Shown here: one piece after another, positions 34,996 to 44,366 of the stretch
How the letters are laid out: each line of letters begins with the position of its first letter
Position numbering within the stretch: the stretch's first letter is position 1
Assembly: GCA_964485585.1 (NCBI GenBank)
Contig: CAZAJT010000002.1
Span: forward strand, 1-64,000
DNA: 64,000 bases
Source of the DNA: CAZAJT01 sp964485585
GTDB taxonomy: Bacteria > Patescibacteriota > Microgenomatia > UBA1406 > GWC2-37-13
Direction: 5' to 3'
Notes under the pieces: model-generated
Told to the model about the DNA's origin: nothing
Databases searched by the model: none
Seen by the model: only the letters and a program-made list of their open reading frames with translations
Program-made: the position numbers and the translations under genes

Positions 34996-36084
34996 ATGAA
35001 ACAGAAATTTCCAAAGACTGTAAAAGATCTCATCAAACAGGGTGAAGAAGACGGATTCCTGGTACAGGATGATATTCTCCTTATCTATTCTGAGCCGGAA
35101 AAACATGTAGCAGAGATCGACGACTTTTTTGACACGGTTTTTAAAAAAGGGATTGATATTTTTGAAACCATATCGACACGAGAGGAAAATGAAGCAAACA
35201 AATCAACAGAGGAGATTGAAAAGGAATTAGAACAGTTGGTTAGTTTTAAGCATGGCGAGTCCCTTGATCCCATTAAAAAGTACTTAAAAGAAATTGGTAA
35301 GACACCCCTACTGAAATTTGAAGAGGAGATTGAGCTTGCGAAACGCTATGAAAAGGGGAAAGAAGATGCAAAAGAAAAACTTATTAAAGCAAATCTTCGG
35401 TTAGTCGTATCTATTGCCAAAAAATATCTCGGGAGAAGATTATCATTTCTAGATCTTATACAAGAAGGGAATAAGGGATTGATTCGTGGAGTTGAGAAAT
35501 ATGATTGGAGACGCGGCTACAAATTTTCTACCTATGCTACGTGGTGGATACGACAGGCCATAACTAGAGCAATCGCAGATCAGTCACGCACTATCAGAAT
35601 ACCAGTACATATGGTCGATCAGATAAACCGGTTTTACAAAACACAACGGAGGCTTACGCAAAAACTCGGTAAAGAGCCATCAACAAAAGAAATTGCGAAA
35701 GAAATGCAGTTGACAGTAGATGACGTTGAGAATCTTATGAAGATATCCCAGCAGCCAAAATCATTATCAACCCCAGTTGGAGATGATAAAGAAGCTACAC
35801 TAGAGCAATTTGTCGCCGACCAGTCACAACCAACACTATACGACAAAGTATCAAGAGAACTTCTGAAAGATGCGCTGCAGAAAGTACTTGAAACGCTGTC
35901 GCCACGAGAACGAAAAGTACTCATGATGCGATTTGGCTTGGAAGACGGGAAGCCAAAGACTCTTGAGGAGGTGGGAAAAGAATTCAAAGTCACCCGCGAG
36001 AGAATACGACAGATTGAAGCAAAGGCAATACGAAAGCTCAAGCATCCTACCCGCGCTAGAAAATTGAAAGATTTTTTAGAATAA
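34996..36084 (+). CDS. rpoD: Primary sigma factor (sigma-70/SigA)
   Basis: Protein of 362 residues. Region 1.1-like N-terminus (about 1-60), region 1.2 ([16 protein letters not shown]), regions 2.1-2.4 ([15 protein letters not shown] to [14 protein letters not shown]), region 3.0 ([11 protein letters not shown]) and region 4 ([31 protein letters not shown]). In region 3.0 the position of E. coli Glu458, which helps read the extended -10 TG, is Asp, and His455 is kept. Many promoters in this window have the TGn motif. Region 4 is complete, so -35 elements can also be read. Confidence 0.96.
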   Translation: MKQKFPKTVKDLIKQGEEDGFLVQDDILLIYSEPEKHVAEIDDFFDTVFKKGIDIFETISTREENEANKSTEEIEKELEQLVSFKHGESLDPIKKYLKEIGKTPLLKFEEEIELAKRYEKGKEDAKEKLIKANLRLVVSIAKKYLGRRLSFLDLIQEGNKGLIRGVEKYDWRRGYKFSTYATWWIRQAITRAIADQSRTIRIPVHMVDQINRFYKTQRRLTQKLGKEPSTKEIAKEMQLTVDDVENLMKISQQPKSLSTPVGDDKEATLEQFVADQSQPTLYDKVSRELLKDALQKVLETLSPRERKVLMMRFGLEDGKPKTLEEVGKEFKVTRERIRQIEAKAIRKLKHPTRARKLKDFLE

Positions 36085-36105
36085 TGTATAGTCTTTATAC
36101 GGTGT

Positions 36106-36324
36106 ATGAAAGGGTTTATTTTTGATAGACGTCTTGGAGACAGAATTATAGTCGAGAGAAGAAGAAAACGATTATCGCAAGAAGAACTGGCAAGTTTATC
36201 CGAGATTGACCGAACATACCTCGCACGCATTGAAGAAGGAAAAGCAAATCCGTCGATAGAAGTGCTAACGAAGATTGCGAAAAATCTGAGAATAAATGTG
36301 TCTGAATTATTGCTGGGAGTTTAA
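36106..36324 (+). CDS. XRE-family HTH regulator
   Basis: Single helix-turn-helix domain, 72 residues (LSQEELASLSEIDRTYLARI, EEGKANPSIEVLTKIA). No effector domain. It starts 21 nt after rpoD and is followed 5 nt later by a CPBP protease gene. Its target is unknown; self-regulation or regulation of the next gene is possible. Confidence 0.85.
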   Translation: MKGFIFDRRLGDRIIVERRRKRLSQEELASLSEIDRTYLARIEEGKANPSIEVLTKIAKNLRINVSELLLGV

Positions 36325-36329
36325 CACAG

Positions 36330-36998
36330 ATGGCAATGAGAAAAAAACACTCACCCCTCCAGAAAACACTTAATGTATGGGCAATTATTTTAATATTATG
36401 GAGCGTGTATCGTATATACTTCAAAACAGATCTGCCCTTATGGTTTGATGAGTTTATTGCAAAGCCACTTGTCTTCATTGTACCAATTTATCATTACATT
36501 ACGAATGTTGAAAAGAAGAATTTTTTTGCTGGTATAGATCTACACTTCAAAAATCTCGCATCAACAATAACTTTAGGAATATTTATTGGAATATTCTTTT
36601 TTGTCAGTGGAGCACTGGGACTTTTTTTGAGATCGAAAGATGTTGTTAGTCTAATTACCACAATACCACTTACTACTATTGGCACCTATTTTGTTATAGC
36701 ATTTGCGACAAGCGTATCTGAAGAAATTGTCTCTCGAGGATTTCTTCTCAAGCGGTTATATGATAATTCAAAAAATTTCTTTGGGGCCTCTTTTCTTGCA
36801 AGCGTACTTTTTTTCTTTCTCCATGTGCCAATATTATTTACCAGCGAGAGAATTGTCGGTATAGTACTTGCACGAGTTATGATTACAGACCTTATTCTTA
36901 GTCTTGCTGTTTCTTTTATCTTTCTTGAACGAAAAAACTTGATCCTGCCAATAGTAATTCATACATTCTATAGTTTCAGTATTTACCTCTTTATTTAA
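36330..36998 (+). CDS. CPBP family intramembrane glutamic endopeptidase
   Basis: Protein of 222 residues with about six to seven spans. The three CPBP motifs are present: SEEIVSRGFLLKRL (EExxxR), FFFLHVP (FxxxH) and a final His in IVIHTFYS. Such enzymes cleave proteins in the membrane; some bacterial ones process peptides or give self-immunity. It pairs with the small XRE gene. The 3' end overlaps the convergent GT-C gene by 8 bp. A start at the second ATG (36336) is also possible. Confidence 0.85.
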   Translation: MAMRKKHSPLQKTLNVWAIILILWSVYRIYFKTDLPLWFDEFIAKPLVFIVPIYHYITNVEKKNFFAGIDLHFKNLASTITLGIFIGIFFFVSGALGLFLRSKDVVSLITTIPLTTIGTYFVIAFATSVSEEIVSRGFLLKRLYDNSKNFFGASFLASVLFFFLHVPILFTSERIVGIVLARVMITDLILSLAVSFIFLERKNLILPIVIHTFYSFSIYLFI

Positions 36999-38604
36999 GA
37001 TCCTTCGACTCATAAATCCAAAAGAGCTCGGTGGCATTTTTTGAGATTTTTTTAATAGCGCTTCGGTTGCCTTCAAATTTTGGGGAGTTATCATAATCTT
37101 CTGGAGCGCCAATAAGAACATAGTTCCTCTCTTTTGGATGCGAATTAAATGTAAATGTGAACTTATCAAACTCTTCAATTTGTCCAAAACCATATTGATC
37201 TGGGGAGCTGAGAGTGGCTTGTTTCTGGTATTTTTCTGGAGGATACCGCAGGTAATACAATAAAAATACATATGGCATTCCGCGTGTTTTTGAAATATAA
37301 AACCGGTCGTAGTTATGATAATTATTTTTAACATAGCTTGCCAGCTCGCGGTATCCACATTGCCAGGAATTAATGACGATTGCTCGCTTCGGGTAATGGA
37401 ATAGATAAAAATCCCAATTATAAAGAAAGAAAAACAAATAAATCATCATTATTGATATAACAGTAAGAATTCTCTTGTTTCCTGGGAGAGAGATAAGAAA
37501 CTGATACAGTCCATATGAACTAATAATCAGTACTGGTATCAGAAAGAAGAGAGAACGAGTAAGTGATATCCGAGCCCAGGTAAGAGAACTGGTAAACGGC
37601 GCAATGATAAATAAGCCAAGCAGAAGATATCTCCAGCGTTCTTTCTTTTTAACGAGGTAATATAATCCGACAAATAAGAATAGGTATTCTATCGGATTGA
37701 TGAGTGACATACCCGCAAATCCAAAGCGGCTATTTTCGTCGCCATTCGTAATAAGATATTGGGGTGAATAGTATTTGAGATGTTCGAATATTACATCTTT
37801 TATTCCTACTGTTAACTCGTTGTAGATACGGGGATAAGCACTTTCCCGTTTCAATTCATCTATCTTGAGACCAAATCCCTCATTGTTAAAGAAGACAAGA
37901 TTTTTTAAGCGAGTAGGATTGTACTTTACATCGGTAAATGCAAAGAGACCAAGTATTACTATGAATATTCCAATAAAAACGAATCGTTTCTGCTTCCTTC
38001 GCAGGAAAAAGATGAATGAAATTACGAAAAAGAAAAGCGCAAATATCCGATTTGATTGATAGCTGAAAAGTGATAATACCAATGTTGTAAAAAAAAGTAA
38101 TTGATTCAAAACAGTGTTTTTATCGATCACCCTGACAAAAAATAATGCATTAATTGTTATAAGAAAAGCAGAAAGATATGCCTCATGCGCGTGTCGGCTC
38201 ACAATATGCAAGCCAAGCGAGGTCGACACGAGCAACGAAGCGATGAGAGCAACAGTGGTATGTTTCAATAGCTCTTTCACAAGAAAAAATAGCGCAAAAG
38301 GAAACAAAAAAGCAAGAAAGACGTTGAGCATTCGAGTGCTTGTCTCGGTAAGTCCAAAAGCTGCAATAAACGGAACAGAAAGATAGGAATACAATGGCAT
38401 CTTGTAATCACCAAATGACTTCAAACGTAATGGCAATACATTTCCATATTCATCTTTTCCGGTTGAAAGAATCGAAAAGGCATTGTAACCAAAAGCTGCT
38501 TCATCTGCGTTGAAGCAGGGTGGGGATCTTTCTTGTAAAACAACGTTAAAGAAAATAGATACGAACGATATGACAAGGATAAGCAGAACTATTTTTTTAC
38601 TCAT
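36991..38604 (-). CDS. GT-C (PMT/ArnT-like) membrane glycosyltransferase
   Basis: Protein of 537 residues with about a dozen spans. The acidic pair in the first outer loop (FNADEAAFGYN, about residue 33) is typical of GT-C enzymes that use polyprenyl-phosphate sugars, and a soluble C-terminal domain follows (about 410-537). Last gene of a four-gene minus-strand run starting at 41321. It overlaps the GT2 gene by 8 bp. Sugar and acceptor cannot be read from sequence. Confidence 0.8.
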   Translation of the reverse strand: MSKKIVLLILVISFVSIFFNVVLQERSPPCFNADEAAFGYNAFSILSTGKDEYGNVLPLRLKSFGDYKMPLYSYLSVPFIAAFGLTETSTRMLNVFLAFLFPFALFFLVKELLKHTTVALIASLLVSTSLGLHIVSRHAHEAYLSAFLITINALFFVRVIDKNTVLNQLLFFTTLVLSLFSYQSNRIFALFFFVISFIFFLRRKQKRFVFIGIFIVILGLFAFTDVKYNPTRLKNLVFFNNEGFGLKIDELKRESAYPRIYNELTVGIKDVIFEHLKYYSPQYLITNGDENSRFGFAGMSLINPIEYLFLFVGLYYLVKKKERWRYLLLGLFIIAPFTSSLTWARISLTRSLFFLIPVLIISSYGLYQFLISLPGNKRILTVISIMMIYLFFFLYNWDFYLFHYPKRAIVINSWQCGYRELASYVKNNYHNYDRFYISKTRGMPYVFLLYYLRYPPEKYQKQATLSSPDQYGFGQIEEFDKFTFTFNSHPKERNYVLIGAPEDYDNSPKFEGNRSAIKKISKNATELFWIYESKDLK

Positions 38605-39496
38605 AAAAGCGAGCCAACACTTCTCTATCTGAAAGTTTAAATAACTTCCTGTTTTCTTTTTTTCGCATGATAATTACAGGTAGTCGTATAAAAGCATTCA
38701 ATAAACCAAGGATAAAACTACGATCCATTTTGAGAGAAAAAAACAATAGGTAAAATGGCAGCATGATAAGATGAGAAAAACAAAGGTGCTTGTCAGTAAT
38801 ATTCTTCCATATGAATATGAGTTGATTGCGATATGATATACATTTTATAGAATAACTTGGGAAATACTTTCCTATGGTTGATTCATGATGATGTTCAACC
38901 AGAATGTCTGGATCAAAAAGAATCTCAAATCCGCTCTTCCATGCCCGATAAGACAGATCGATATCCTCCCAATAAAACGGCGCGTATAATTGATCAAATC
39001 CGCGAAGCTTTCGGAACTTGTTTCTATCGATCATTGAAGCTCCTCCTTCTGCCCAGCCGTTAGACCCGAATTCCAAGTTTCTGGACTTACCATGAAGGAA
39101 CATTCCCCGTTTCCAATAATAAGTATTTTTTCCCATAATAGACCCATCTTTTTCCTTCTGTGCAAAACTAACCGCAAACAATGAACTATTGTTTTCAAAA
39201 TGTTTCAAAGCATTTCGGTAGTGGTTGTTGTATAAGATAACATCGCTGTTGAGAAGAAACACAAAATCGTTCGTTGCTACCTCTACTCCTCTATTTACTG
39301 TTGGTCCGAATCCGAGATTTTTCTCACTCTGCAGAATCATCACTTCTTTGAAATGGCTTAGTTTCTCTTGTAAATTTTCCTGCGGATAATCATTTACAAC
39401 AATAATTTGCATATCCTTTAGGTACGGCAAGTTGTGGCTAAAATTTTTCAGGAACTGGTCGGTATTTCTATATACCGGTATAACAACGGAAATCAT
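38597..39496 (-). CDS. GT2 family glycosyltransferase
   Basis: Protein of 299 residues with a GT-A fold. VVIPVYRN start, donor-binding NSDV in place of DXD, NGWAEGGASMID and WEDIDLSYRAWKSGF are typical of rhamnosyltransferase-like GT2 enzymes. The C-terminal part has a hydrophobic stretch that may attach it to the membrane. It lies between a GT4 and a GT-C gene in one operon and would add a sugar to a lipid-linked glycan on the cytoplasmic side. Confidence 0.85.
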   Translation of the reverse strand: MISVVIPVYRNTDQFLKNFSHNLPYLKDMQIIVVNDYPQENLQEKLSHFKEVMILQSEKNLGFGPTVNRGVEVATNDFVFLLNSDVILYNNHYRNALKHFENNSSLFAVSFAQKEKDGSIMGKNTYYWKRGMFLHGKSRNLEFGSNGWAEGGASMIDRNKFRKLRGFDQLYAPFYWEDIDLSYRAWKSGFEILFDPDILVEHHHESTIGKYFPSYSIKCISYRNQLIFIWKNITDKHLCFSHLIMLPFYLLFFSLKMDRSFILGLLNAFIRLPVIIMRKKENRKLFKLSDREVLARFYE

Positions 39497-39502
39497 AGGA
39501 TG

Positions 39503-40594
39503 TTATTGGAAAACAATATTTTTCACTCGGTTTTTGAATACATCGTAACTGAAATTATTTCGAATAAATTCTTTTGCTTGAGACTGTATTTTGTTTCGCT
39601 CACTTTTTTGAACAAGCACTCTCTCGGTCTTTTTCCGTAAGTCTTCTTGATTATCAAACAGAAAACCGGTTTCTCCATCATGAATTATCTCTTTTGGGCC
39701 GCCGGCGTTGAAACAAAAAACAACGCAGCCACACGCCATCGCTTCCAGTGGTGTTATTCCTAAATGTTCGACCGCTTCCGGATGTTTTCGTTCCTCAACA
39801 CCATATCCCGCAAAATGCCAGTAGAATAACGACTGTTTATAGAGATCAAAAAGTTCTGCGAACGGCATATTTGGCTTTAATACAATGCTAGAATCGTACC
39901 CTATCATGTTTTGCAACTCTTCAAAATACGGTTGATCTTCTTCTTTCAATCCTCCTGCTAAAATAAGGGTGAAATCATTCAGTTGCGGAATCTCTTTTCG
40001 CAGCGATTGAAATATTTTTATTGCCTGATCCTGTCTTTTTGCATGAAGGTGTTTGTAAAATCTTCCAACAGTAAGAATGTATTTTTGCTTCACCTGACGA
40101 GTGAAATCAAAATTAACAAACTCTCCCTCAAGAAACGGGTAGAGAACTTTAGCGTGAATACCCCACCGCACAAGCCAGCTTTGAGTGTACTTTGAGTTGG
40201 CAATGAATTTAAAGTTGTATGTTTTGAGTTTATTGAAAAGAGTCGTTGGGTAAATATTCTTATCCGGATACATGGCAAAAACAAAGTTTTTATCCGCCGC
40301 AGAAAAAAAATAACCGCCATCAGGGACATAAAAAAACATATCAAACTGTTTCAGGATCTTGAGTTTCTGAAATACATTGCCTTTTGTTTTGAAGATGTTT
40401 GGTAAGTAGGAAATAGGTTGCTGAAACGAGATATTTAGTTTGTTTTTTAATGGTGTCGAAACGTCGGTATCCCAGAATATACTCACCTCATAACCTTCGT
40501 CTGCAAGCACTTGTAGAATCGAAAGAATATGTTTTTCGCCACCGCCGTATACATCGAGGTAAGGATCATACAGAGCCACTTTTTTTCTTTTCAT
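39503..40594 (-). CDS. GT4 family glycosyltransferase
   Basis: Protein of 363 residues with a GT-B fold. DVYGGGEKHI near the N-terminus, ILTVGRFYKHLHAKRQD for the start of the second domain, and GVEERKHPEAVEHLGITPLEAM plus GGPKEII for the donor site. The wording around GYGVEE resembles ALG11-like mannosyltransferases. It overlaps the following GT2 gene (40566) by 29 bp. Confidence 0.87.
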   Translation of the reverse strand: MKRKKVALYDPYLDVYGGGEKHILSILQVLADEGYEVSIFWDTDVSTPLKNKLNISFQQPISYLPNIFKTKGNVFQKLKILKQFDMFFYVPDGGYFFSAADKNFVFAMYPDKNIYPTTLFNKLKTYNFKFIANSKYTQSWLVRWGIHAKVLYPFLEGEFVNFDFTRQVKQKYILTVGRFYKHLHAKRQDQAIKIFQSLRKEIPQLNDFTLILAGGLKEEDQPYFEELQNMIGYDSSIVLKPNMPFAELFDLYKQSLFYWHFAGYGVEERKHPEAVEHLGITPLEAMACGCVVFCFNAGGPKEIIHDGETGFLFDNQEDLRKKTERVLVQKSERNKIQSQAKEFIRNNFSYDVFKNRVKNIVFQ

Positions 40595-41321
40595 AGAGAT
40601 ACAGATAGGTTATTGTCTTTGAAAACGCCTGATAGATACCTTCCATTATACCAATCTTCCCATCAAGATAGCCTGCATGCTTAATGATACGGCGGTAGAG
40701 CTCACCAAAGAATTTGCGGAAAAATATTGGAGTTGACACCTTTCTATTCGCCTTGTAAAGCAGCGTCGACTCAATATCTTCAAAAACAATAGTTTTCTCA
40801 ACCATCGTCTGAAAGTCTCCATGAAAATAGTGAAGAAATGCCGACTGCAACTTTCCTTGCGCTCCTTCAAACTGTGGAGTGGAGTGAATTTCCTTCGGCC
40901 AGCTTATCAAAGATGCCTTTTTAAATAACCGTATTTGATGGTCCGGCCACCATCCACCATGGCGAAACCACTGTTTCCGGCCAAAGATGTTCTTTCGGGA
41001 CACTGTGTAATGAGTGTGGGCGTTTTTGGTAATTTCTTGTTGAATTTCACGAGCTAATTCCGGGGTCATTCGTTCATCAGCATCCAGTATGAAAACCCAG
41101 TCTGTCGTAGCCTTTTGAATGCCAAACTCTCGTGCAGGCTCAACATAGGGGGTAAATGGAAACAGATGTACCTGCGCATTGTGTGTGGTGGCCAGGTGGG
41201 TTGTACCATCTGTGCTTTCCATATCGATGACTATGATGGTTGGGGTAAGGAGCTTGGACGATTCGATGCACTCGACTATATCACGCTCTGAGTTGTGAGT
41301 GTAAATAACAATGGTTATCAT
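40566..41321 (-). CDS. GT2 glycosyltransferase (WaaE/KdtX-like)
   Basis: Protein of 251 residues. IVIYTHNSERDI, DMESTDGT, LDADERMTPEL and a WFRHGGWWPDHQIRLFKK block are characteristic of the WaaE/KdtX-like branch of GT2. First gene of the minus-strand run 41321-36991. Its upstream region is shared with the divergent gene at 41527, and a palindromic TAGTATACTA there could serve as a -10 in both directions. Confidence 0.85.
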   Translation of the reverse strand: MITIVIYTHNSERDIVECIESSKLLTPTIIVIDMESTDGTTHLATTHNAQVHLFPFTPYVEPAREFGIQKATTDWVFILDADERMTPELAREIQQEITKNAHTHYTVSRKNIFGRKQWFRHGGWWPDHQIRLFKKASLISWPKEIHSTPQFEGAQGKLQSAFLHYFHGDFQTMVEKTIVFEDIESTLLYKANRKVSTPIFFRKFFGELYRRIIKHAGYLDGKIGIMEGIYQAFSKTITYLYLYEKKKSGSV

Positions 41322-41371
41322 AGGGAACTATTATTTATAGTATACTACGGTAAGATTTTAGCACACGAATT

Positions 41372-41581
41372 ATGATATATTTCTTCAGCATCGTTCTTGT
41401 CCTTTTTTCAATCTACTCATACTCGCNNNNNNNNNNNNNNNNNNNNNNNNNNNNNNNNNNNNNNNNNNNNNNNNNNNNNNNNNNNNNNNNNNNNNNNNNN
41501 NNNNNNNNNNNNNNNNNNNNNNNNNNATGATATATTTCTTCAGCATCGTTCTTGTCCTTTTTTCAATCTACTCATACTCGC
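41372..41581. repeat. 55-bp duplication flanking a 100-N scaffold gap
   Basis: 41372-41426 and 41527-41581 are identical and both begin with the ATG of the next gene. The 100 Ns at 41427-41526 are a standard-size placeholder. The simplest reading is two overlapping contig ends that were not merged, so no sequence is missing and one copy plus the Ns should be removed. Confidence 0.88.
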
Positions 41582-42597
41582 TTATTGATCTCAATCTCAC
41601 ACTTCTCAATTTCCCCCTGTGGGAGCAGTTTCGAGCAGCGATAATACAGATTGGTTATTACCAAAGAGATCTGTCATGGGGATTCTACCTTATTTTTCTG
41701 ATTCTTTTGTTTGTTTTTCATAACATATTCCTAAGAAGGTATAAACATTATGACCCTGTACGGTTATCAATCCTCATCGGTGCGATCCTTCTTTTCTCTT
41801 ATCCTTTTCTTTCCCACGACATTTTTAATTATATCTTTGACGCAAAGATAGTGACATACTATCATCAGAATCCTTATATTTTGAAACCGCTGGATTTCCC
41901 ACAGGATGAATGGCTGCGCTTCATGCACTGGACGCATAGAACCTATCCTTATGGACCTGTTTTTTTGCCGCTTACTTTAATTCCTTCACTGTTTGGGATG
42001 GGTAAATTTCTCGTAACCTTCTTTCTGTTTAAGATGATGTTTATAGCTTTTTATATCCTTAGTACCTTCGTGATCGCAAAGCTGAATAAACGGTGGGGAA
42101 TGCTTTTCGCCACATCACCTTTTGTCCTTATTGAAGGAGTTGTAAATTCTCATAATGATCTCGTTGCTGTTTCTCTGGCTTTGGTAGGAATTTGGTATTT
42201 GTTTCAGAACAAATCGGTTGCCGCTCGACTATTCCTGTTTCTGTCGGGAGGTATTAAGTATGTAACGCTACCACTTATTGCTATAACCAAATCAAATAAA
42301 CAGCTCAACATGTTTCTCGTTATTGCATTCTTATTGGTAATTATCTATTTATCGCTATTCATGGAGATACAGCCGTGGTATTTTTTGTCATTTTTCATTC
42401 TTCTACCATGGTATGAAGAGTTTGTAGAGGGCATGCAGATGTTTTTTGCCGGTTTGTTACTGTCATATTATCCATTCATTCGTCTTGGAGAATGGGATAC
42501 TGAGAAAATTGTTCTGAAACATACTATAATTGTCGTGTTTTTATGTATTAACATCGTGCTTTTCCTTGCTCCACGCATAAGGAGACAAACAAGTTAG
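41527..42597 (+). CDS. GT-C glycosyltransferase, GT87/MptA-MptB-like
   Basis: Protein of 356 residues with nine to ten spans. The first outer loop carries FLSHDIFNYIFDAKIV and NPYILKP, the pattern of polyprenol-phosphomannose-dependent mannosyltransferases. The Asp in HDIFNY is the likely catalytic base. The real upstream context is 41341-41371. It is followed directly (1 nt) by another GT-C gene. Confidence 0.75.
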   Translation: MIYFFSIVLVLFSIYSYSLIDLNLTLLNFPLWEQFRAAIIQIGYYQRDLSWGFYLIFLILLFVFHNIFLRRYKHYDPVRLSILIGAILLFSYPFLSHDIFNYIFDAKIVTYYHQNPYILKPLDFPQDEWLRFMHWTHRTYPYGPVFLPLTLIPSLFGMGKFLVTFFLFKMMFIAFYILSTFVIAKLNKRWGMLFATSPFVLIEGVVNSHNDLVAVSLALVGIWYLFQNKSVAARLFLFLSGGIKYVTLPLIAITKSNKQLNMFLVIAFLLVIIYLSLFMEIQPWYFLSFFILLPWYEEFVEGMQMFFAGLLLSYYPFIRLGEWDTEKIVLKHTIIVVFLCINIVLFLAPRIRRQTS

Positions 42598-42598
42598 T

Positions 42599-44230
42599 AT
42601 GAAAATAAAACGAGGTTTCTTCGAAATAGCGTTGTTTCTGCTCACTTTCATCATATTTATTGTCAACGCGATGTATATGGCATATCCCGATGAGTTTGTG
42701 AATTTACTCGGAGGTCAGGCGATCAATCAGGGAAAAATACCCTATGTAGATTTTTTTGATCATCACCTGCCGTTTGCATGGTATCTGTCTGCAATACTGC
42801 TGAAGTTTGCCGGTCATTCTTTTGTACTTTTTCGTTATTTATGGGCAGGATTTCTATTCGCCGGACTATTGTTGCTGGCATTCTGGATGCGAAAAAACTA
42901 TAAAGAATTATATCCGTATTATTTAGTTTTCTTTTTCATCTACCCGCTGTTTAGTTTGTATTTCTGGCTGCATCTTTATATTGCCGACAGTCTCGCCGTT
43001 TTTTTCTTCTCGCTTACTTTCTGGATCTTGTTTGCTCAAACAATCACAAACAGAGTTCATTTCCCCGCATTAATTGCGTCCTCACTCCTCATATTTTCTC
43101 TTATCTTTTCATCGCTTACTTATTTGTACTTAGCGCTTGCACTCTATGCATGGTTAGTAGTTCTTGGAGGATTTAATACAAAGAGATTGGTGCAAATAGG
43201 TACATGGATTATTGCTCCCTACGTTCTTTATGGAGCTTACCTTCTCCTGAGTGGATCATTCAAAGATTTCTATTTCTCTAATGTGATTTACAACTCTGAT
43301 CTTTATATTAGTATTCCGAATTACGTCAAAGGCCGTTTATTCAATCCGCTAAAATTTGGTCTCACGCTTATTTTTAATTTCTTTACCAATTACTTACCAC
43401 TGCTGACACAAGTGAAATATCTCGATCTTTATTTACCCGTTGGAGTACTCGCGGGAATATCATCTTTTGTATTATTTGGTTTACTTGCATTCAGAAACAT
43501 ATTATTCGGAGGAATTTTTTTCTTCATTCTTTCATTTTCAGCTCCACGCAGTAATATTCAAAAACTCAATGAGACTGATTATCAAATGGGGGTTTTCTTA
43601 GCACTAGGCATTATATCGGCACTGTTTGTAATGTATCTGCTTCGTGAAAATAAATTCAAAGATGTACTGATACAAGATATACTACGTATCGCTCATATTA
43701 TAATTGTTATCCTTTTTATCTTTACTGGGGTATTTTTACTAGCGAATACCTATAACAAATATTACCTGCGATATACACAAAAAATGCCATCGGTGAATAA
43801 TCTTGCTCATACCGCGAGTCTTGTAGATGCGATCCTTGATAAAGGAGATTATTACTGGGCTGGTCCCTTTGAACCCAGTGAAGAGTTTTTTGTCAGGGAA
43901 GCGAAATTGCCAGGGAAGTATCCAACTTTATTGCCGCAGTTTGCAGAGCGTGATTATTTACGGCAATCTTTCATTGGACAGTTTGAAAAGAATAGGCCAA
44001 AAATAATAATTTTCAGACATGAAGCTTCCATATTCAATACACCGGCTGATCGGTTTGGTGACTTTTTTCTTGAATGGATGAAAAACAAATATACTGCAAT
44101 CGAACACATCAAAGGAGTTACTGTCACAAAAAGTCCCTCCACTTTCAATATCAAATCCGACCTTTATCTTCTCAATAGCGAACAATCTTCTCTCATCCAA
44201 AAACTGCGGGAAAACGGATTTATTCAATAA
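42599..44230 (+). CDS. GT-C (PMT-like) membrane glycosyltransferase
   Basis: Protein of 543 residues with about eleven spans and a soluble C-terminal domain (about 400-543). The first outer loop has YPDEFVNLLGGQAI and YVDFFDHHLPFAW; the DE pair and the FFDHH block are common to PMT-family proteins of this type. Co-transcribed with the preceding gene. Substrate unknown. Confidence 0.78.
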   Translation: MKIKRGFFEIALFLLTFIIFIVNAMYMAYPDEFVNLLGGQAINQGKIPYVDFFDHHLPFAWYLSAILLKFAGHSFVLFRYLWAGFLFAGLLLLAFWMRKNYKELYPYYLVFFFIYPLFSLYFWLHLYIADSLAVFFFSLTFWILFAQTITNRVHFPALIASSLLIFSLIFSSLTYLYLALALYAWLVVLGGFNTKRLVQIGTWIIAPYVLYGAYLLLSGSFKDFYFSNVIYNSDLYISIPNYVKGRLFNPLKFGLTLIFNFFTNYLPLLTQVKYLDLYLPVGVLAGISSFVLFGLLAFRNILFGGIFFFILSFSAPRSNIQKLNETDYQMGVFLALGIISALFVMYLLRENKFKDVLIQDILRIAHIIIVILFIFTGVFLLANTYNKYYLRYTQKMPSVNNLAHTASLVDAILDKGDYYWAGPFEPSEEFFVREAKLPGKYPTLLPQFAERDYLRQSFIGQFEKNRPKIIIFRHEASIFNTPADRFGDFFLEWMKNKYTAIEHIKGVTVTKSPSTFNIKSDLYLLNSEQSSLIQKLRENGFIQ

Positions 44231-44350
44231 CAAGCCTATTGTAAAGCCGCAGCCGACGCCGCTACGAAGAGGCCTTTGTGAATATTCGGAAGCCAGCCGC
44301 TTACAAACCGGAAGCCCATACTCTAGCAGGTTGTGCGCAAATTACGACAC
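44231..44350. other. G+C-richer intergenic stretch with short repeats
   Basis: No gene. It is richer in G+C than its surroundings and holds two copies of CGGAAGCC (44287-44294, 44309-44316) and several GCCGC units. No terminator with a T-tract was seen. It may be a degenerate repeat or the scar of an insertion. Confidence 0.4.
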
Positions 44351-44359
44351 TGATATACT
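44351..44359 (+). promoter_or_regulatory. Extended -10 promoter of the GT-like gene
   Basis: TG (44351-44352) plus TATACT (44354-44359) end 7 nt before the ATG at 44367. This selects 44367 as start over an upstream in-frame TTG at 44331. Confidence 0.65.
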
Positions 44360-44366
44360 GTTTCCG

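Noticed and set aside
35634..36230. 198-codon Ser-rich minus-strand frame across rpoD
   Set aside because: Antisense shadow of rpoD and the XRE gene.
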